From Brucella pseudintermedia (GTDB taxonomy: Bacteria > Pseudomonadota > Alphaproteobacteria > Rhizobiales > Rhizobiaceae): DNA of 64,000 nt. Of this stretch, positions 23,963 to 32,586 are shown one piece after another. A program made the position numbers and the translations under genes. The number at the start of each line of letters is the position of its first letter. Position 1 is the stretch's first letter. The stretch lies in NCBI RefSeq assembly GCF_008932435.1, contig NZ_WBWE01000016.1:1-64000 (forward strand), given 5' to 3'. The notes under the pieces were generated by a model that worked only from the letters and a program-made list of their open reading frames with translations, ran no database searches and was not told where the DNA came from.

Positions 23963-26146
23963 CTAAACCGCCCTCACAAACGATGTCGTTTTCCGCTGCA
24001 CCGGATCGCGCTCCTCGACTTTTGCGAGAAACCCTTCCTTGAACAGCGCCTTGGTAATAAGGCCCGCACGCTTCTTCTGCACCTCGTCGTCGACATCCAG
24101 CCCCAGCGCATAAGCGACCGCGTGACCAACCCAGTCTTTGGCCTGCGGCGCCTGCTTATACATGCCGCCGTTCACGGCACCACGGATTGCGTCTTTCTGC
24201 TCGTCCGATAGCCCTTCGGCAACTTCCTCGCTGGACGGCCAATGCCATTCGGTCACGACGGGCGCATGGTCCTGCGGCTGGGTCAGGCCGCGCCCGTTAC
24301 CCAACGCCACGCTTTCGATGTGCCGCCAGTCCAACCGGTGTGAGAGCGGCGTAAGGTTCGACTTGCCGTATGTGATCGAGAAGTAGCCGAACCGATCCAT
24401 GCCGGGAATGCCTGCCTCGTTAGCTTGCGCTTCTGACATGCGGTTAAGCACGCGCACCGAACGCGCTGCGCCGATCAGAGCCACAGCACCACGAGCATCT
24501 TCGACGGTAGCCTCGCGATCGCTGACCTTGCGTAGGTGGTGCACGATGTCGATGGAGCAGTTCGTGTAATCCGCGATCTGCGCCCAGAGCTTCGCGACCT
24601 TGTCGATTGCGCCGTTGTCGTTTTCATTGACCTGGTGCGTCGACACAAATGGATCGACGATCATCACGTCAATGCCATTGGCAAGGATGGTTTCGGCAAC
24701 AGCCTCGACGATCGGCTCTTGGATTTTGACTCCCTTCTTGTCGTCGATAGCAACGACCAGTTCCTGCTCTCGGCCGCTGTCGAGGAACAGGTGTCCATCA
24801 ATATCTTCAGGCTTGAGATTGAAGTGGATGCACGCCGCCATGATGCGCCGCTCCAACTCGTCGCGCGGATCTTCGACGTTAAACAGCCAGACCTTAAGGC
24901 GGCGCGGGGGCTTAACACCGTTCAACGCTTTGCCTGACGCCATGGCCAGCGCTTCCACGATACTGTTGGCAGTCTTGCCAAGCCCGCCGGGCGCAACAGT
25001 AACCGAGACGTACTTGCGGATGAAATGCCGACCGAAAGCGAACTCGCGGCGCGGCAGCGTCGACGGGTCTTTCCACTGGAACGGCGTAGCTGCGAGGATG
25101 GGTTGTTCGGTGACCTCTTCTTCGATGGGCGGTAACTTCTCTGGATCAATCTGGACGGTCGTCACCAGTTCTTCTGGGTTGACCTCTCCGCCCTCCACCT
25201 TCGCCCGCGCATTGTCGAGCATGCGTGTAATGTCCACGAGCTTGGTATTGTCGTTGACGGCTTCTGGTGCCTGACGCGGATGCATCTTGCCAGCCTTCAG
25301 CCCATTGTCGATCGTTTTGCAGCAACGGGGGAAGTCCCTGCCCCAGCCGCGCGCCACGTCTTGTAGCAAGGCCCGCGCTTCGGATTCCGCCAAGGCCCCA
25401 GCGCCAACGAAGGTCCCCAGTCGGAACGCTGCGTCGTTCAGGCGGTTGTTGCGGTTACCCATCGGTTCCATGGCGAGGTCGTCGAGCTCAGACTGTACCG
25501 CGCGCTCGACGTACCGGTCGTTGATCGTGCCCGAGACCGACGGTGCCTGGTACATGGTCGTGCTGTCGTATGACCGTGGCAGGACAAGCTCCAGCAGCCA
25601 GTCCGGCGCATCGACGGGATCCATATCGACCAGCCAGCGGTAAGGCTGGCCAACAGCAGGCACGCTGCCAGCCGCTATGACATAGCCGCCGTCGCCACGA
25701 ACATCGATGCCAGCGCCCAGAGCACCACGATTGCGAACGCCAGCCTTGTGCCTGAAGAAGTAATGACGGCCTCCGCTCGTAGTTTCAGCGGTGAGCGTGG
25801 CCGGCAATGCACCGTGCTCAGCCTCCAAGGCGGTGAGCGTATCCGGCCCGCCGTGCTTCGGATCAATATCCAGCACCCACGCGCCGATAGGCGCTCCTGT
25901 CGGCACGCCGACCATTGCACCTGGATTGCGGCGCCAGAGTTCACGCACAATTCGCTCATTCAGCGTCGCGCCACGGAACCCGTTTGAGGTCAGCGGAGTT
26001 TTGGTAGCGAGGATTTCGATAAGACCATCCTCGTCTACGAACTCCTCATCGGCGGCACGGCACGGAAATACAGGCCAGTTACGCGCTGTGTAGGACAGCG
26101 CGACGTCGAGCATGGGGTCGGTATTGAGTTCCTGCGAAATTTGCAT
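23963..26146 (-). CDS. Primase-polymerase / RepA-like helicase fusion
   Basis: 727 aa from MQISQELNTDPMLDVALSYT, behind GGGAGA; an in-frame start at 26227 would overlap the divergent gene at 26176. The N-terminal prim-pol domain (about 15-205) has FRGATLNERIV, GAWVLDIDPKHGGPDTL with the metal-binding acidic pair, TTSGGRHYFFRH and GYVIAAGSV. A linker with AVNDNTK leads to an AAA_25/RepA-like ATPase with Walker A APGGLGKTANS near 395, then Walker B VMIVDPFVSTHQ near 495. The C-terminus resembles a winged helix. It would prime and unwind phage DNA. Confidence 0.9.
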   Translation of the reverse strand: MQISQELNTDPMLDVALSYTARNWPVFPCRAADEEFVDEDGLIEILATKTPLTSNGFRGATLNERIVRELWRRNPGAMVGVPTGAPIGAWVLDIDPKHGGPDTLTALEAEHGALPATLTAETTSGGRHYFFRHKAGVRNRGALGAGIDVRGDGGYVIAAGSVPAVGQPYRWLVDMDPVDAPDWLLELVLPRSYDSTTMYQAPSVSGTINDRYVERAVQSELDDLAMEPMGNRNNRLNDAAFRLGTFVGAGALAESEARALLQDVARGWGRDFPRCCKTIDNGLKAGKMHPRQAPEAVNDNTKLVDITRMLDNARAKVEGGEVNPEELVTTVQIDPEKLPPIEEEVTEQPILAATPFQWKDPSTLPRREFAFGRHFIRKYVSVTVAPGGLGKTANSIVEALAMASGKALNGVKPPRRLKVWLFNVEDPRDELERRIMAACIHFNLKPEDIDGHLFLDSGREQELVVAIDDKKGVKIQEPIVEAVAETILANGIDVMIVDPFVSTHQVNENDNGAIDKVAKLWAQIADYTNCSIDIVHHLRKVSDREATVEDARGAVALIGAARSVRVLNRMSEAQANEAGIPGMDRFGYFSITYGKSNLTPLSHRLDWRHIESVALGNGRGLTQPQDHAPVVTEWHWPSSEEVAEGLSDEQKDAIRGAVNGGMYKQAPQAKDWVGHAVAYALGLDVDDEVQKKRAGLITKALFKEGFLAKVEERDPVQRKTTSFVRAV

Positions 26147-26175
26147 AAAGTCTCCCTGAGAAATAGGGGGGATGT

Positions 26176-26667
26176 ATGTTTCTTGACGGATCGCTTCAGC
26201 CATTGTCGCATAAGGCTGAGCTTTCACTGGCTTTTTTGAGAAGCAAGCTTATCCAGCACTTCAGCGATATTGATGGTGCATTGGTTGAGCAGCGGATTTT
26301 GGTGCATGACAAACCAATCCCACCGCTACCAAGAAGCCAGAAAGCTATTTACTCATTCCACTTACGGGATAGCTTGATTACATTGAAAGTGGGCCAAGCA
26401 AGTCAAAGGAACCAGTCGCGTTATAGCTATCACCATTATCACTTAATCCCATCTGTACCTAGTACTCTCGCTAGGAGTATTTGCGCTGCGTCACCACTCG
26501 ACGGCGCGCCAATCACCCCTGAGAATGTTAAAGATTGGATCTGGACTAACACTGTACGCATTGACTTTTTACTTCCTGACACAACACCCCAAAGAGTAAT
26601 GAATATCCTCGAAGCGGCACTCATCGGGGAATGGGCACCGCTTTATGAGGGTAAGAAAGGTTCGTAA
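26176..26667 (+). CDS. GIY-YIG-like nuclease, plus-strand cargo
   Basis: 163 aa, AT-richer than its neighbours. Residues about 53-75 read AIYSFHLRDSLITLKVGQAS, where IY and KVG fit the paired GIY and YIG elements. Then come NQSRYSYHHYHL (candidate Arg and Tyr), a helix DWIWTNTVRIDFLL, and NILEAALIGEWAPLYEG with the candidate catalytic Glu. The pattern is that of GIY-YIG domain proteins of phages and restriction loci, but it is divergent. It is divergent from the primase gene and converges with the cytosine methyltransferase. It could be an anti-invader nuclease; this is inference. Confidence 0.5.
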   Translation: MFLDGSLQPLSHKAELSLAFLRSKLIQHFSDIDGALVEQRILVHDKPIPPLPRSQKAIYSFHLRDSLITLKVGQASQRNQSRYSYHHYHLIPSVPSTLARSICAASPLDGAPITPENVKDWIWTNTVRIDFLLPDTTPQRVMNILEAALIGEWAPLYEGKKGS

Positions 26668-26670
26668 CCG

Positions 26671-27714
26671 TCACGCCACGCAACTGCTATTTGCATAGTT
26701 GTCGTTGGCGGGCACTATCTCGGTTTCTAGGTACGCTTCGATGAACGCTTGCGCTGCGGGCGCAACGATTGCATTGCCGTAACCGCGCAGTCGTCCCACT
26801 CGGGCGGCAGCCCCATGAGCCAGCGGGAATGTGATGGGTTCAACAGGCCGCCACTTTCCATCCCGGCAAAAGAGCCAGTCAGCATCTCGCCAGAAGCCGC
26901 TAGTCGGGCTGGACCGTCCGACAATGCTGCTGCGTGGTTCAGCGTGATGTTCGGAGTTGTGAAATCCGGAGATGGATGGCGCAGAGCATCCGTCGTCGTT
27001 GTTGTCGGCCACCCCGCCAAATTCGCTTGCCTCGGCAACTGGTCGAACCGATCCTTGCCCGTGTCCGAACGTGGACGAATGTCCGCCCCGCTGTCCTTCC
27101 AGTCCCGTGAAGCGGGCGTCACCCACGATGCCAAAGCCGCATCCGATGTCAGCGCGCCACCCGCTTGGTTCGGCCCGCTGTTCGTCCCGTCGCTCGCGCG
27201 TGGTGTGTTCCACCCTTTTTCCAACCCAGTAGAGCCGTTGTCGGATATGCGGCGCGCCGAAGCCCGCAGCGCAGGTATCGACCGCCCCGCTGGCGTAGCC
27301 CGATCCTTCCAGGTCAGCTTGTACAAGGTCGAGCCAGCCAAGTCCGTCCTTGCTCGCAACCTGCTCGCCAAAAACGACTGGAGGGCGGCAGTTTTCAATA
27401 AGCCAGTGGAAGTGCGGCCATAGGTGCCGCTCGTCAGTAAACCCTGCTCCTTTGCCTGCCGCGCTGAAAGGCTGACATGGGCAGGAACCGGTCCAGACCG
27501 GCCGGTCGTCTGGCCATCCTGCTCGGCGGAGTGCGTAGGACCAGACGCCGATCCCGGCGAAGAAGTGGCATTGTGTGTATCCGATAAGGTCGGAAGGTCG
27601 AATATCGACAATTGAACGTTCATCAACATCTCCCGGTGCGATGTGGCCAGCCCCGATTAGCTCGCGCAACCAAGCGGCCGCTTTCGGGTCAAATTCGTTG
27701 TAATAGGCTGTCAT
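26671..27714 (-). CDS. DNA (cytosine-5) methyltransferase
   Basis: 347 aa from [20 protein letters not shown], behind GAGGTC. Motif I is [18 protein letters not shown], motif IV holds the catalytic Cys in [16 protein letters not shown], motif VI is [10 protein letters not shown], and motif VIII is [12 protein letters not shown]. The Ser/Gly/Arg-rich middle (about 180-285) is the target-recognition part. Motifs IX-X read [20 protein letters not shown]. The tail has [10 protein letters not shown]. The length is usual for phage Dcm. A second protein is encoded in the +1 frame along nearly the whole gene (26727-27623). Role: protecting phage DNA from host restriction. Confidence 0.93.
   Translation of the reverse strand: MTAYYNEFDPKAAAWLRELIGAGHIAPGDVDERSIVDIRPSDLIGYTQCHFFAGIGVWSYALRRAGWPDDRPVWTGSCPCQPFSAAGKGAGFTDERHLWPHFHWLIENCRPPVVFGEQVASKDGLGWLDLVQADLEGSGYASGAVDTCAAGFGAPHIRQRLYWVGKRVEHTTRERRDEQRAEPSGWRADIGCGFGIVGDARFTGLEGQRGGHSSTFGHGQGSVRPVAEASEFGGVADNNDDGCSAPSISGFHNSEHHAEPRSSIVGRSSPTSGFWRDADWLFCRDGKWRPVEPITFPLAHGAAARVGRLRGYGNAIVAPAAQAFIEAYLETEIVPANDNYANSSCVA
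26727..27623 (-). CDS. Gene nested out of frame inside the cytosine methyltransferase gene
   Basis: 298 aa in the +1 frame, wholly inside the Dcm gene. ATG 27623 has GGGAG 6 nt upstream. The product reads [20 protein letters not shown], then [76 protein letters not shown], and [21 protein letters not shown] recognise this as a recurrent phage protein family of unknown function (repeated TPxxRDWK and GLPPEW motifs), often located at dcm genes. Such coherent sequence over 900 nt in an alternative frame is unlikely by chance. Expression is inferred, not shown. Confidence 0.6.
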   Translation of the reverse strand: MNVQLSIFDLPTLSDTHNATSSPGSASGPTHSAEQDGQTTGRSGPVPAHVSLSARQAKEQGLLTSGTYGRTSTGLLKTAALQSFLASRLRARTDLAGSTLYKLTWKDRATPAGRSIPALRASARRISDNGSTGLEKGWNTPRASDGTNSGPNQAGGALTSDAALASWVTPASRDWKDSGADIRPRSDTGKDRFDQLPRQANLAGWPTTTTTDALRHPSPDFTTPNITLNHAAALSDGPARLAASGEMLTGSFAGMESGGLLNPSHSRWLMGLPPEWDDCAVTAMQSLRPQRKRSSKRT

Positions 27715-27721
27715 GGCGACC

Positions 27722-28033
27722 TCAGAATGGAGCTTCACTTAGAGCCGACCGCATCCCCCGCCCGCAACCTTCCCACGCGGCTTTCACCAGCATGCGTGCT
27801 TCGAGCTCGTCCATTTCCTTAAGGTCGGTTTTCTGTATGGACTGCAAGTACTCCCCGACCGCCTCGACGCCGGTATCAAGCGCTTTTAACTCGTAAGGGT
27901 CGAGCCTCTTGCGGTGCCGGATATGCTCGGCAATGTCGGCGCATTCCTTGCATAGCCATCGGATCGGCTCGCGGTCTGCTTGCACGCCGAGGCCTACGGC
28001 GCGGCGGGCGCAGACGTGGCAGATGTCGGTCAT
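27722..28033 (-). CDS. DUF6511-like zinc-ribbon protein
   Basis: 103 aa, MTDICHVCARRAVGLGVQAD..., with two Cys pairs (CHVC and LCKEC) and a C-terminal helical region ending in WEGCGRGMRSALSEAPF. The pattern fits DUF6511, a small phage protein found beside methyltransferases. It overlaps the MT-A70 stop by ATGA and ends 7 bp before the Dcm start, so the three form one unit. Confidence 0.68.
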   Translation of the reverse strand: MTDICHVCARRAVGLGVQADREPIRWLCKECADIAEHIRHRKRLDPYELKALDTGVEAVGEYLQSIQKTDLKEMDELEARMLVKAAWEGCGRGMRSALSEAPF

Positions 28034-28605
28034 GATGCCACCCTCCCCAGCAAATCCTGATTGTCGTTTGCGGCCACATACTTGCCCGCCTCATTCCCCC
28101 AAGCCGACCAACCCGGCCACGCTTGGCGCGCGAATAGTTCAAGATACGGGCCATCGACAAGCCGCTCGATGCGCTCATATTGCTCATCAGGCTTGCGACT
28201 ATGCTCGCGGCGGGGTGCCTTGATCAGCGAACGCACGCCGTTGCTAAGACGACGCGGCTTGCCACGTTTGAACAGATGGCAGATTTCAACTTCCTGTCGG
28301 GTCCAATAGCCCATTCCCATGCGCCCCTTGTCCCAGACAAAAGCCACGCTGACAGGACGGAATCCCCACGATGCAGCAACGTCGAAAGCTTCACGCTGCA
28401 GGTGTGAAACGGTCCACATGAACAGCAAACAGTCGCGGGCGCATACCTGTTCAACAGGTAGCGCCTGGATATCATCTAGCGACATCACGCTGTAAGGCTG
28501 GCGACCTCTAGCCGGCGCGACATTCTTTTTGCTGTAGGTTCTAAATGCCCATGGCGGGTCCGCAAGGACGCAGCCGAAAGGCCCGCTCGGTAGCGGTTCA
28601 TTCAT
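28030..28605 (-). CDS. MT-A70 family adenine methyltransferase
   Basis: 191 aa from MNEPLPSGPFGCVLADPPWA; ATG 28605 is chosen over 28611 because the leader GGAG then sits 6 nt away. The catalytic DPPW is at about residues 16-19, followed by YSVMSLDDIQALPVEQVC, LFMWTVSHLQREAFDVAASW and VEICHLFKRGKPRRL, with the AdoMet-site REHSRKPDEQYERIERL near 140. The tail has AANDNQDLLG. It makes N6-methyladenine in phage DNA and together with Dcm gives two base marks. Confidence 0.9.
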   Translation of the reverse strand: MNEPLPSGPFGCVLADPPWAFRTYSKKNVAPARGRQPYSVMSLDDIQALPVEQVCARDCLLFMWTVSHLQREAFDVAASWGFRPVSVAFVWDKGRMGMGYWTRQEVEICHLFKRGKPRRLSNGVRSLIKAPRREHSRKPDEQYERIERLVDGPYLELFARQAWPGWSAWGNEAGKYVAANDNQDLLGRVAS

Positions 28606-28611
28606 CCTCAT

Positions 28612-28623
28612 CTCCTCGTGTTT
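28612..28623 (-). repeat. Start-associated leader AAACACGAGGAG (MT-A70)
   Basis: It lies six bases before the preferred MT-A70 ATG, with ACCACC 10 nt further upstream. Confidence 0.75.
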
Positions 28624-28634
28624 CGTGGTGGTAA

Positions 28635-28657
28635 CCCGCCAGTTGGTGGCTGGCGGG
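28635..28657 (-). promoter_or_regulatory. Hairpin upstream of the MT-A70 leader
   Basis: Perfect 8-bp stem CCCGCCAG / CTGGCGGG around CCACCAA. It lies between the Gp157 stop and the MT-A70 leader and could terminate, process or insulate the transcript. Confidence 0.6.
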
Positions 28658-28684
28658 GTGTTGGTTATAGGCCGGGTGCGTAGT

Positions 28685-29218
28685 TCACGCCGCCCTCACC
28701 GTAAGCGTGGGCTGGCCTTCGCGCAGGACGGCTCCCTTGACGATCTTCCCAGCATCCAGCGCCTCTTTGATAAGTGTCTTGTCAGGCGATTTCACAACCT
28801 TCAAAAAACGCGCAGGCACAGCGGATTCGTCCACTATCTCAACCCCGGCGCGCCCTTTACCGACCGACACAGTCGCTTCCGGCAGGCTAACTTTGTTCAG
28901 GTCAGCGGCCTTCAACAGGCGCAGCAACAAGGCCCGCATGGCGTCCTTGCGTCTGGTGTATCGATCTTTGCGCGCGGCCAATTCCTTGGCGCGTTCGCCG
29001 ATGGCCAGTACCATGCTGTTTGCATCGCGCTCGATGGCCACGATCTTACCGAGCACGCGGTATGCGTCCGTCTCGCCTTCGATTGTGTCGGCGCGTAGTT
29101 CTTCGTCTTCTGCCAGTTCGGGGTATGCCGCAACCAAGTCCGCAAATTCCCGTTCCAGCACTGTGACGTCATAGGCCAGATAGTTCTGTACTTTCGTGTT
29201 GTCGGCGTTGTTCTGCAT
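28685..29218 (-). CDS. Siphovirus Gp157-like protein
   Basis: 177 aa, mostly helical: VLEREFADLVAAYPELAEDE, ERDANSMVLAIGERAKELAA, a basic KDRYTRRKDAMRALLLRLL, and a C-terminal beta region VSLPEATVSVGKGRAGVEIV then VPARFLKV. This is the Siphovirus Gp157 family, found beside recombination genes; in streptococcal phages it is linked to phage resistance and its biochemical role is unclear. It starts with an AACACGAGGAG leader. Confidence 0.85.
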   Translation of the reverse strand: MQNNADNTKVQNYLAYDVTVLEREFADLVAAYPELAEDEELRADTIEGETDAYRVLGKIVAIERDANSMVLAIGERAKELAARKDRYTRRKDAMRALLLRLLKAADLNKVSLPEATVSVGKGRAGVEIVDESAVPARFLKVVKSPDKTLIKEALDAGKIVKGAVLREGQPTLTVRAA

Positions 29219-29223
29219 TGTTG

Positions 29224-29235
29224 CTCCTCGTGTTT
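29224..29235 (-). repeat. Start-associated leader AAACACGAGGAG (Gp157)
   Basis: Five bases before the Gp157 ATG; CCAACCACC immediately upstream. Confidence 0.75.
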
Positions 29236-29309
29236 CGGTGGTTGGTTTTGGTAGGTCGTCAAAGCAGCGGTAGGTAAGTTAACACGCCTCGCGGCGCATC
29301 CCGTTAACA

Positions 29310-31019
29310 CTACAGGTACATCGCGTCGTTTATTTCATCGTCCGTCAGGACACTGTGCCCCGGCTCATTATCGTTGCTCGCCTCTGGCACGTTGTCATTT
29401 GCAGCTCCCGCAATGGCATCGACCACTTCCCAGTATTTGCCGTTCGGCTTGACCACGATCTCGGCGGTCGGCAGCAATTCATTCTGACGCTCCATGAATT
29501 CGAGCACAGTTTTCGGGAATGGCGCCTGTCCGCCGTGCTTTCGCCACCACCTGTCCGATTTCGACTTAAAGAAACCGGTGTGCGCGGGGCCTAGCCATTC
29601 GTTGATTGGCGACATGCCAACCCAGTAAGACACCTTCACGCTGTCCTGCTTACCGCCCTTGCCTTCATGGTATGCGAAGGTGCGGCGCTCCACCTGGCGG
29701 GTGCTGGCGTTGTCCTTCGACAACATCGGCACGTCTTCGGCCTGCGCAGATATCTTCGGCGTTTCATCGACCGGGAATTCATATCCGCAGTCGGGACAGG
29801 TATGTAGCGAGGCGTGAATAAGCGAGCCGCAGCCGACTAGACCACGATCGTCAGGCTCTTGCGGGCATTGCTTCACCGGCGCCTCCCCGTCGCCCCTCTT
29901 CATCCCCGGAGGCGTGACCGCATCAATCGGACCGTGCTTGCGGACGACGCCTGCAAAGTCGAGAAACAGGCAGTTCTCCTTGCCGGGGTAGAGGCGCAGA
30001 CCACGACCAGCCATCTGGACATAAAGGCCCGCTGATAAGGTTGGGCGACAGAACGCGACCAGATCGATGATCGGCAGGTTCGTGCCGGTTGTAAGTACCG
30101 AGTTATTCGTCAAGGCGCGGATCTTGCCAGCCTTAAAATCAGCCAGAATGCGATCCCGCTCACCGGTCGGGGTGTCGCCAGTCACAGTCTCACAACTAAA
30201 GCCCCGACTACGAATTTCGTCTCGCATATGCCGGGCATGTTCGACGCCACTGCAAAAGCACAGCCAAGCCTTGCGCTCCGCACCAGACGCAGTGCCATAC
30301 GTGACGATCTCATCGACCACGGAAGCCGTGATATCGTCTTTATCGATAGCCGCCTGCAGAGCGTTCTGCTTGTAGTCGCCGCCCTGCTTGCCAACGCCGG
30401 ACAGGTCGAAGGCAGTCGCCATGCCCTTTGAGATAGGACGGCAGAGATAGCCTTCCTCGATCATCTCGCCAATCGGCTTTTCAAAGCAGATGTCGTCAAA
30501 AAGCGCGCCGTCACCTTCCGTCAAAAGCCCCTCGCCCAAACGATAAGGCGTGGCCGTGAGGCCGACCAGCTTCAGGTCTGGATTGATGGCGCGCAGGCCT
30601 TCGATCAGCTTGCCATACTGCGTTTCGGAGTTGCGCGGCATCAGGTGGGCTTCATCGACCAGAACGACGTCAATATGTCCGATCTGATCCGCTTTGTTTG
30701 CGATGGTCTGCACGCCGCCGAAAACGATCTGCGCCTTCGCGTCACGCCGGCCTACCCCTGCCGAAAAGATACCAGCAGGCGCGAAAGGCCAGATGTTCAG
30801 CAGCTCCTGATAGTTCGAGAGAATGAGTTCGCGTACATGCGTCACGACAAGCACGCGCATGTCGGGCCAGCCTTCAATCAATTCCTTGCAGATCGTACCC
30901 AGCACGAGGCTCTTGCCGCCGCCCGTAGGAAGCACGATAAGAGGAGAGCCGGGTTGTTCGCGCCAGTAGTCATACAGGCCGTCAACTGAGGCGCGTTGAT
31001 AATCGCGTAAGGTTAGCAT
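29310..31019 (-). CDS. DEAD/DEAH (SF2) helicase with zinc ribbon
   Basis: 569 aa. Motif I is IVLPTGGGKSLVLGT near residue 33, motif II VDVVLVDEAHLMPR near 120, motif III GLTATPYRLGEG, motifs IV-V in the second RecA lobe (ALTNNSVLTTGTNLP), and motif VI YVQMAGRGLRLYPGK near 330. Residues about 375-415 hold a zinc ribbon (CPQEPDDRGLVGCG and CPDCGYEFPV). The tail has AANDNVPEASNDNEPG. It is a ResIII-type helicase common in phage replication-recombination modules. Its start is only 14 nt from a divergent gene. Confidence 0.9.
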   Translation of the reverse strand: MLTLRDYQRASVDGLYDYWREQPGSPLIVLPTGGGKSLVLGTICKELIEGWPDMRVLVVTHVRELILSNYQELLNIWPFAPAGIFSAGVGRRDAKAQIVFGGVQTIANKADQIGHIDVVLVDEAHLMPRNSETQYGKLIEGLRAINPDLKLVGLTATPYRLGEGLLTEGDGALFDDICFEKPIGEMIEEGYLCRPISKGMATAFDLSGVGKQGGDYKQNALQAAIDKDDITASVVDEIVTYGTASGAERKAWLCFCSGVEHARHMRDEIRSRGFSCETVTGDTPTGERDRILADFKAGKIRALTNNSVLTTGTNLPIIDLVAFCRPTLSAGLYVQMAGRGLRLYPGKENCLFLDFAGVVRKHGPIDAVTPPGMKRGDGEAPVKQCPQEPDDRGLVGCGSLIHASLHTCPDCGYEFPVDETPKISAQAEDVPMLSKDNASTRQVERRTFAYHEGKGGKQDSVKVSYWVGMSPINEWLGPAHTGFFKSKSDRWWRKHGGQAPFPKTVLEFMERQNELLPTAEIVVKPNGKYWEVVDAIAGAANDNVPEASNDNEPGHSVLTDDEINDAMYL

Positions 31020-31033
31020 TTGGGGGCGTTACC

Positions 31034-31651
31034 TTGTCTGATAATGAAAAACTCGAGAAAGAAAACGAGCAGTTTTCTTCGGCTATTTTGTATGTTGCGA
31101 CGGCTGTGTACGTCGGTGTGTGCGCTATGGTCTTTGGCGCGCTCTATGCCAAGCTGCCTTCATTTGGCGACGCATTTTTAGAGATGATGAAGGATTACGG
31201 GACGATCATCACTGGCATACCTGTTCTTGTTGCAGTCGTTGTTGCAAAACAGCAGCTCGATGCTAATCGGAAGCAACATGTCGCGACCATCAAACGTTCA
31301 CTCAAGACGGAGTTGGATGCATTAGACATTTTATCGGATTTTGCTCAAGCAGTTCTCCAAACCTCCGTTGCATCTGCTTCGATTGTTGCGGCTCTTGCTT
31401 CACAAAAAGGGATTTACATTTCTCGACCATCGAAAAAATACATTGATTCCCTCGATGGAGTGCTATCCGACAGCGTAACTTCCTACGCCGCCATCATTTG
31501 GTCCCGCGTTGGAAACGCCATGGACGCGTCAACTAAAGGCGAAAAATTCGAAATCATTGAAGACCACCTTAGGGACGCCCAACTAGCGTCAGCGACACTA
31601 TTAAACATCATAGGATTAGAGCGTCTCCGGCTATCCAAGTACTGGTCCTAA
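31034..31651 (+). CDS. Two-helix membrane protein with long helical cytoplasmic domain
   Basis: 205 aa from a TTG at 31034 behind GGGGG. Hydrophobic segments at about 16-42 (SAILYVATAVYVGVCAMVFG) and 58-72 (TIITGIPVLVAVVVAKQQLD) are followed by a 130-residue helical soluble part rich in Ala, Ser and Leu. It is plus-strand and AT-rich, and lies between helicase and exonuclease genes in a position expected for cargo. Layout recalls phage exclusion or membrane effector proteins, but no family is recognised. Confidence 0.55.
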   Translation: MSDNEKLEKENEQFSSAILYVATAVYVGVCAMVFGALYAKLPSFGDAFLEMMKDYGTIITGIPVLVAVVVAKQQLDANRKQHVATIKRSLKTELDALDILSDFAQAVLQTSVASASIVAALASQKGIYISRPSKKYIDSLDGVLSDSVTSYAAIIWSRVGNAMDASTKGEKFEIIEDHLRDAQLASATLLNIIGLERLRLSKYWS

Positions 31652-31662
31652 CCACTCGCCTC

Positions 31663-32586
31663 TCATCTCACCCCATCCACCCAAATCTCACCCGTCGCCA
31701 AGCGATAAGTAACGGTCTCAGCAACCTCGTCCGCATCGATCTGCTCGCCGTTTATCAGCCCCGGCAGATAGAGGTGCGCAGGGCAGCCGTCGCGCTGCTC
31801 GTCGATCGACAATGGCTTGTTCCAGCGCGCGCATGACATGTGGCAGTCACCGCCATGCTGTGGCTGAACATGAAGGCAGGTGCGACAGTTGACGCGCGGC
31901 TGCACGCCTTCGTGGCAGACGCCTCGGTGCTTGCAGAACATGCAGCCGAAGAACTCCGGGTCTTCACTGATACGGCTGGGCGGCTCGTCCGAAAACACGA
32001 TGCGTTCGCAGCGCGCCAGCAGCCGCAAGCAGAACTCGACATCGTATTCGATCCGCTCGGCATAAAGCGTGTCGGTGTTCTTGCACGACGCCAGATACAG
32101 ACAGCGCGTCAGTCCGAAATCGTGCATTCCAAGCTGGCACTGGGCATAGTGCAAGGGCTTGGCTTTCTGGCAGCCGTGCTTCTGTAGTTCCTTGATGCCC
32201 TTCTCGTTGCTCGACTTGAATTCCAGCAGGTGTTCAGTCTTCGGCGCTTCTGGAACACCGATTGCTTTGCCGTCGCACTTCCCGCGCACAAAACCCGAGA
32301 CCAGCCTGATTTTGTCCTGCTGGCCATAGACGTCGACACCGATGCGTTCGAGGTCGGCTACCAAGCGGTCTTCCTCGATATTGCCGGTGGCGAACAGCCG
32401 AAGTTGGCGGCCCGAATGAACCTCGTGCGCCGAGGCCCATCGGAAGCCGTACCAAAGCGCGCGGTCGCATTCGGTGCCCGCCTCACCCACGCTGATGCCC
32501 CACGAGTCCCAGGACTTAGCCTGGGCCTCGTAAGCAGCGTAGATGGCGCGGACGGTGCTGGATTCGGCTTTTGGGAGGGCGGCCAT
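31663..32586 (-). CDS. PD-(D/E)XK exonuclease (Cas4/RecB-like)
   Basis: 307 aa from MAALPKAESSTVRAIYAAYE, overlapping the upstream stop (TAATG). The nuclease core has GEAGTECDRALWYGFRW (RecB-like first helix), GKCDGKAIGV (Asp), and EHLLEFKSSNEKGIKEL (ExK). Cys clusters CMFCKHRGVC and CRTCLHV...GDCHMSC suggest a metal or Fe-S site as in Cas4-type enzymes. Phage enzymes of this kind resect DNA ends for single-strand annealing. It belongs with the clamp, DUF669 and ATPase genes. Confidence 0.82.
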   Translation of the reverse strand: MAALPKAESSTVRAIYAAYEAQAKSWDSWGISVGEAGTECDRALWYGFRWASAHEVHSGRQLRLFATGNIEEDRLVADLERIGVDVYGQQDKIRLVSGFVRGKCDGKAIGVPEAPKTEHLLEFKSSNEKGIKELQKHGCQKAKPLHYAQCQLGMHDFGLTRCLYLASCKNTDTLYAERIEYDVEFCLRLLARCERIVFSDEPPSRISEDPEFFGCMFCKHRGVCHEGVQPRVNCRTCLHVQPQHGGDCHMSCARWNKPLSIDEQRDGCPAHLYLPGLINGEQIDADEVAETVTYRLATGEIWVDGVR

